DNA from: Atopsyche davidsoni
Lineage: Eukaryota > Arthropoda > Insecta > Trichoptera > Hydrobiosidae
Reading direction: 5' to 3'
Length of the DNA stretch: 64,000 bases
Assembly: GCA_022113835.1 (NCBI GenBank)
Contig: JAILWY010000007.1
Location: forward strand, 8,409,001 to 8,473,000
In this document: positions 63,101 through 64,000 of the stretch, piece after piece
How positions within the stretch are numbered: the first letter of the stretch is position 1
How the letters are laid out: each line of letters begins with the position of its first letter
Notes under the pieces: generated by a model
The model's input: only the letters and a program-made list of their open reading frames with translations
Database searches by the model: none
What the model was told of the DNA's origin: nothing
Made by a program: the position numbers and the translations under genes

Positions 63101-64000
63101 CGTTTCTAATTTCTCGAGACTTCTTTACTTGGCGAAGTTTTCTTTTCTCGTTGTCGGTGCGCTTTTAAAGATGGTTTAGCAGCACCAAGCCGTCAACAGA
63201 CAAAACTTACTACACCGAGCTTTCAGTGGTAAGGCTGTCTCGCGACCGCAACTAGAATTTTATTTCTAGAATCCAGCTACCCTTTAGAGGTATCTAACTA
63301 ATCTTACACAATTGACACACGACAGTCAGTCGTAAACTGTTGTATATTTTTTAAGCGACACTTTATGGAGTTTAGACATCTTCGCAGTGGCGTGACGGGA
63401 TTTCTGTAGTAGACCAGGCTTGTTAGAATTTGAACGGAAAAAAGAACCTATAAATTATGGCTAATATCACGCTAAATACCCACATACTGCGATGCTTGCA
63501 CGACTCTATGTAGATCGATTGACAAGAAAATGCACAGTTAATGAATATTCAGACAGCTTCTACGCAATTTTATTTTCATGTGCAGTATTGAATTGTTAGA
63601 CATATTTTCATGGGAAATTAACGCTGGTTGTGGCTGATCGCGCGTGACAATAATTTTAGCATTATATTTTCACTAACTGGCAAGTCTCAGATGAGTATAA
63701 AAAAAGCGAATTTAAAAAATACAGGTAAGTATTTGATACGAATAAACGTGACACGAAGCCCCGGATCTCACCTGCCACCATCCCCCTGTAGGATGCGAGG
63801 GCCCCGGGGGCTTCGCGGGATGGAAAGTTTTTCAGGGGGATCGGAGGCCAAGATTGATTCAGACGTAAAACGCGTAATTTAGTTATACGTTTATTTAAAT
63901 TGGAACCGAAATTGCATTTGATATCAGGAGGGAGATAGCTTGAATCACTCGCTAGATTTATAATGCCGGATATCACTATAATTAGGTTTGAAATATGGAG
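58241..64000. other. Right-hand part of the window, no recognised gene
   Basis: Mostly AT-rich, with GC-richer blocks at 58480-58690, 60220-60420 and 62270-62345 and a TA run at 60071. Minus-strand donor-like sites occur; the best is at 63772-63770, where an ATG-started MVA-G (63781 down) ends in phase 1 at CAG-like GCAG/GTGAG. No protein family similarity was seen on either strand. I take it as shaggy upstream or first-intron DNA continuing beyond the window. Confidence 0.4.
60071..60109. repeat. (TA)n microsatellite
   Basis: An uninterrupted TA dinucleotide run of about 20 units directly after a run of A. Confidence 0.97.

Overview
The window is nuclear DNA of an animal, most probably an insect. 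Introns and intergenic DNA are very AT-rich, most introns are short with GT-AG borders, and every recognisable gene is closest to an arthropod or animal single-copy family. No bacterial or organelle features were seen. A lepidopteran or similar holometabolous insect fits, but the order cannot be fixed from the sequence alone.

Layout. 1-1034: the 3' part of a broken hAT-type transposase that enters from the left edge. 1866-5118 (-): a FAM98 protein, nine coding exons, with an RGG stretch and a Gln/Asn/Gly/Tyr heptad-repeat tail. 5957-7105 (+): a kappaB-Ras (NKIRAS) small GTPase, head-to-head with FAM98. 9205-11222 (+): actin-related protein 10 of dynactin. 14819-17479 (-): the group II PAK kinase mbt (PAK4-like), convergent with Arp10. 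18798-22318 (-): the splicing/debranching factor CWF19L2. 24060-28128 (-): LRRC58. 34535-41267 (-): the kinase core and C-terminus of shaggy/GSK3.

From 41268 to the right edge there is no other recognisable gene. This stretch looks like the very large first intron and promoter region of shaggy. It is AT-rich with GC-rich islands. Two islands hold minus-strand open frames with strong splice donors in exactly the phase needed to join the first shaggy core exon, so I propose them as alternative N-terminal exons.

Repeats. A family of foldback (MITE-like) elements is present at about 6.3, 37.2, 40.4 and 58.0 kb. Two hammerhead-ribozyme-like motifs of the kind carried by Penelope-like retroelements lie at 19.3 and 58.2 kb. 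There are microsatellites and one pentanucleotide minisatellite.

The genes are not an operon or a pathway. FAM98 belongs to the tRNA-ligase complex, kappaB-Ras to Rel/NF-kB and Ral control, Arp10 to dynein transport, mbt to Cdc42 signalling, CWF19L2 to the spliceosome, LRRC58 probably to protein turnover, and shaggy to Wnt/insulin/Hedgehog signalling. The points most worth following up are the shaggy transcript variants (first exons, a possible in-frame cassette exon next to an intronic hairpin, alternative 3' ends) and the foldback family with its conserved one-sided flank.
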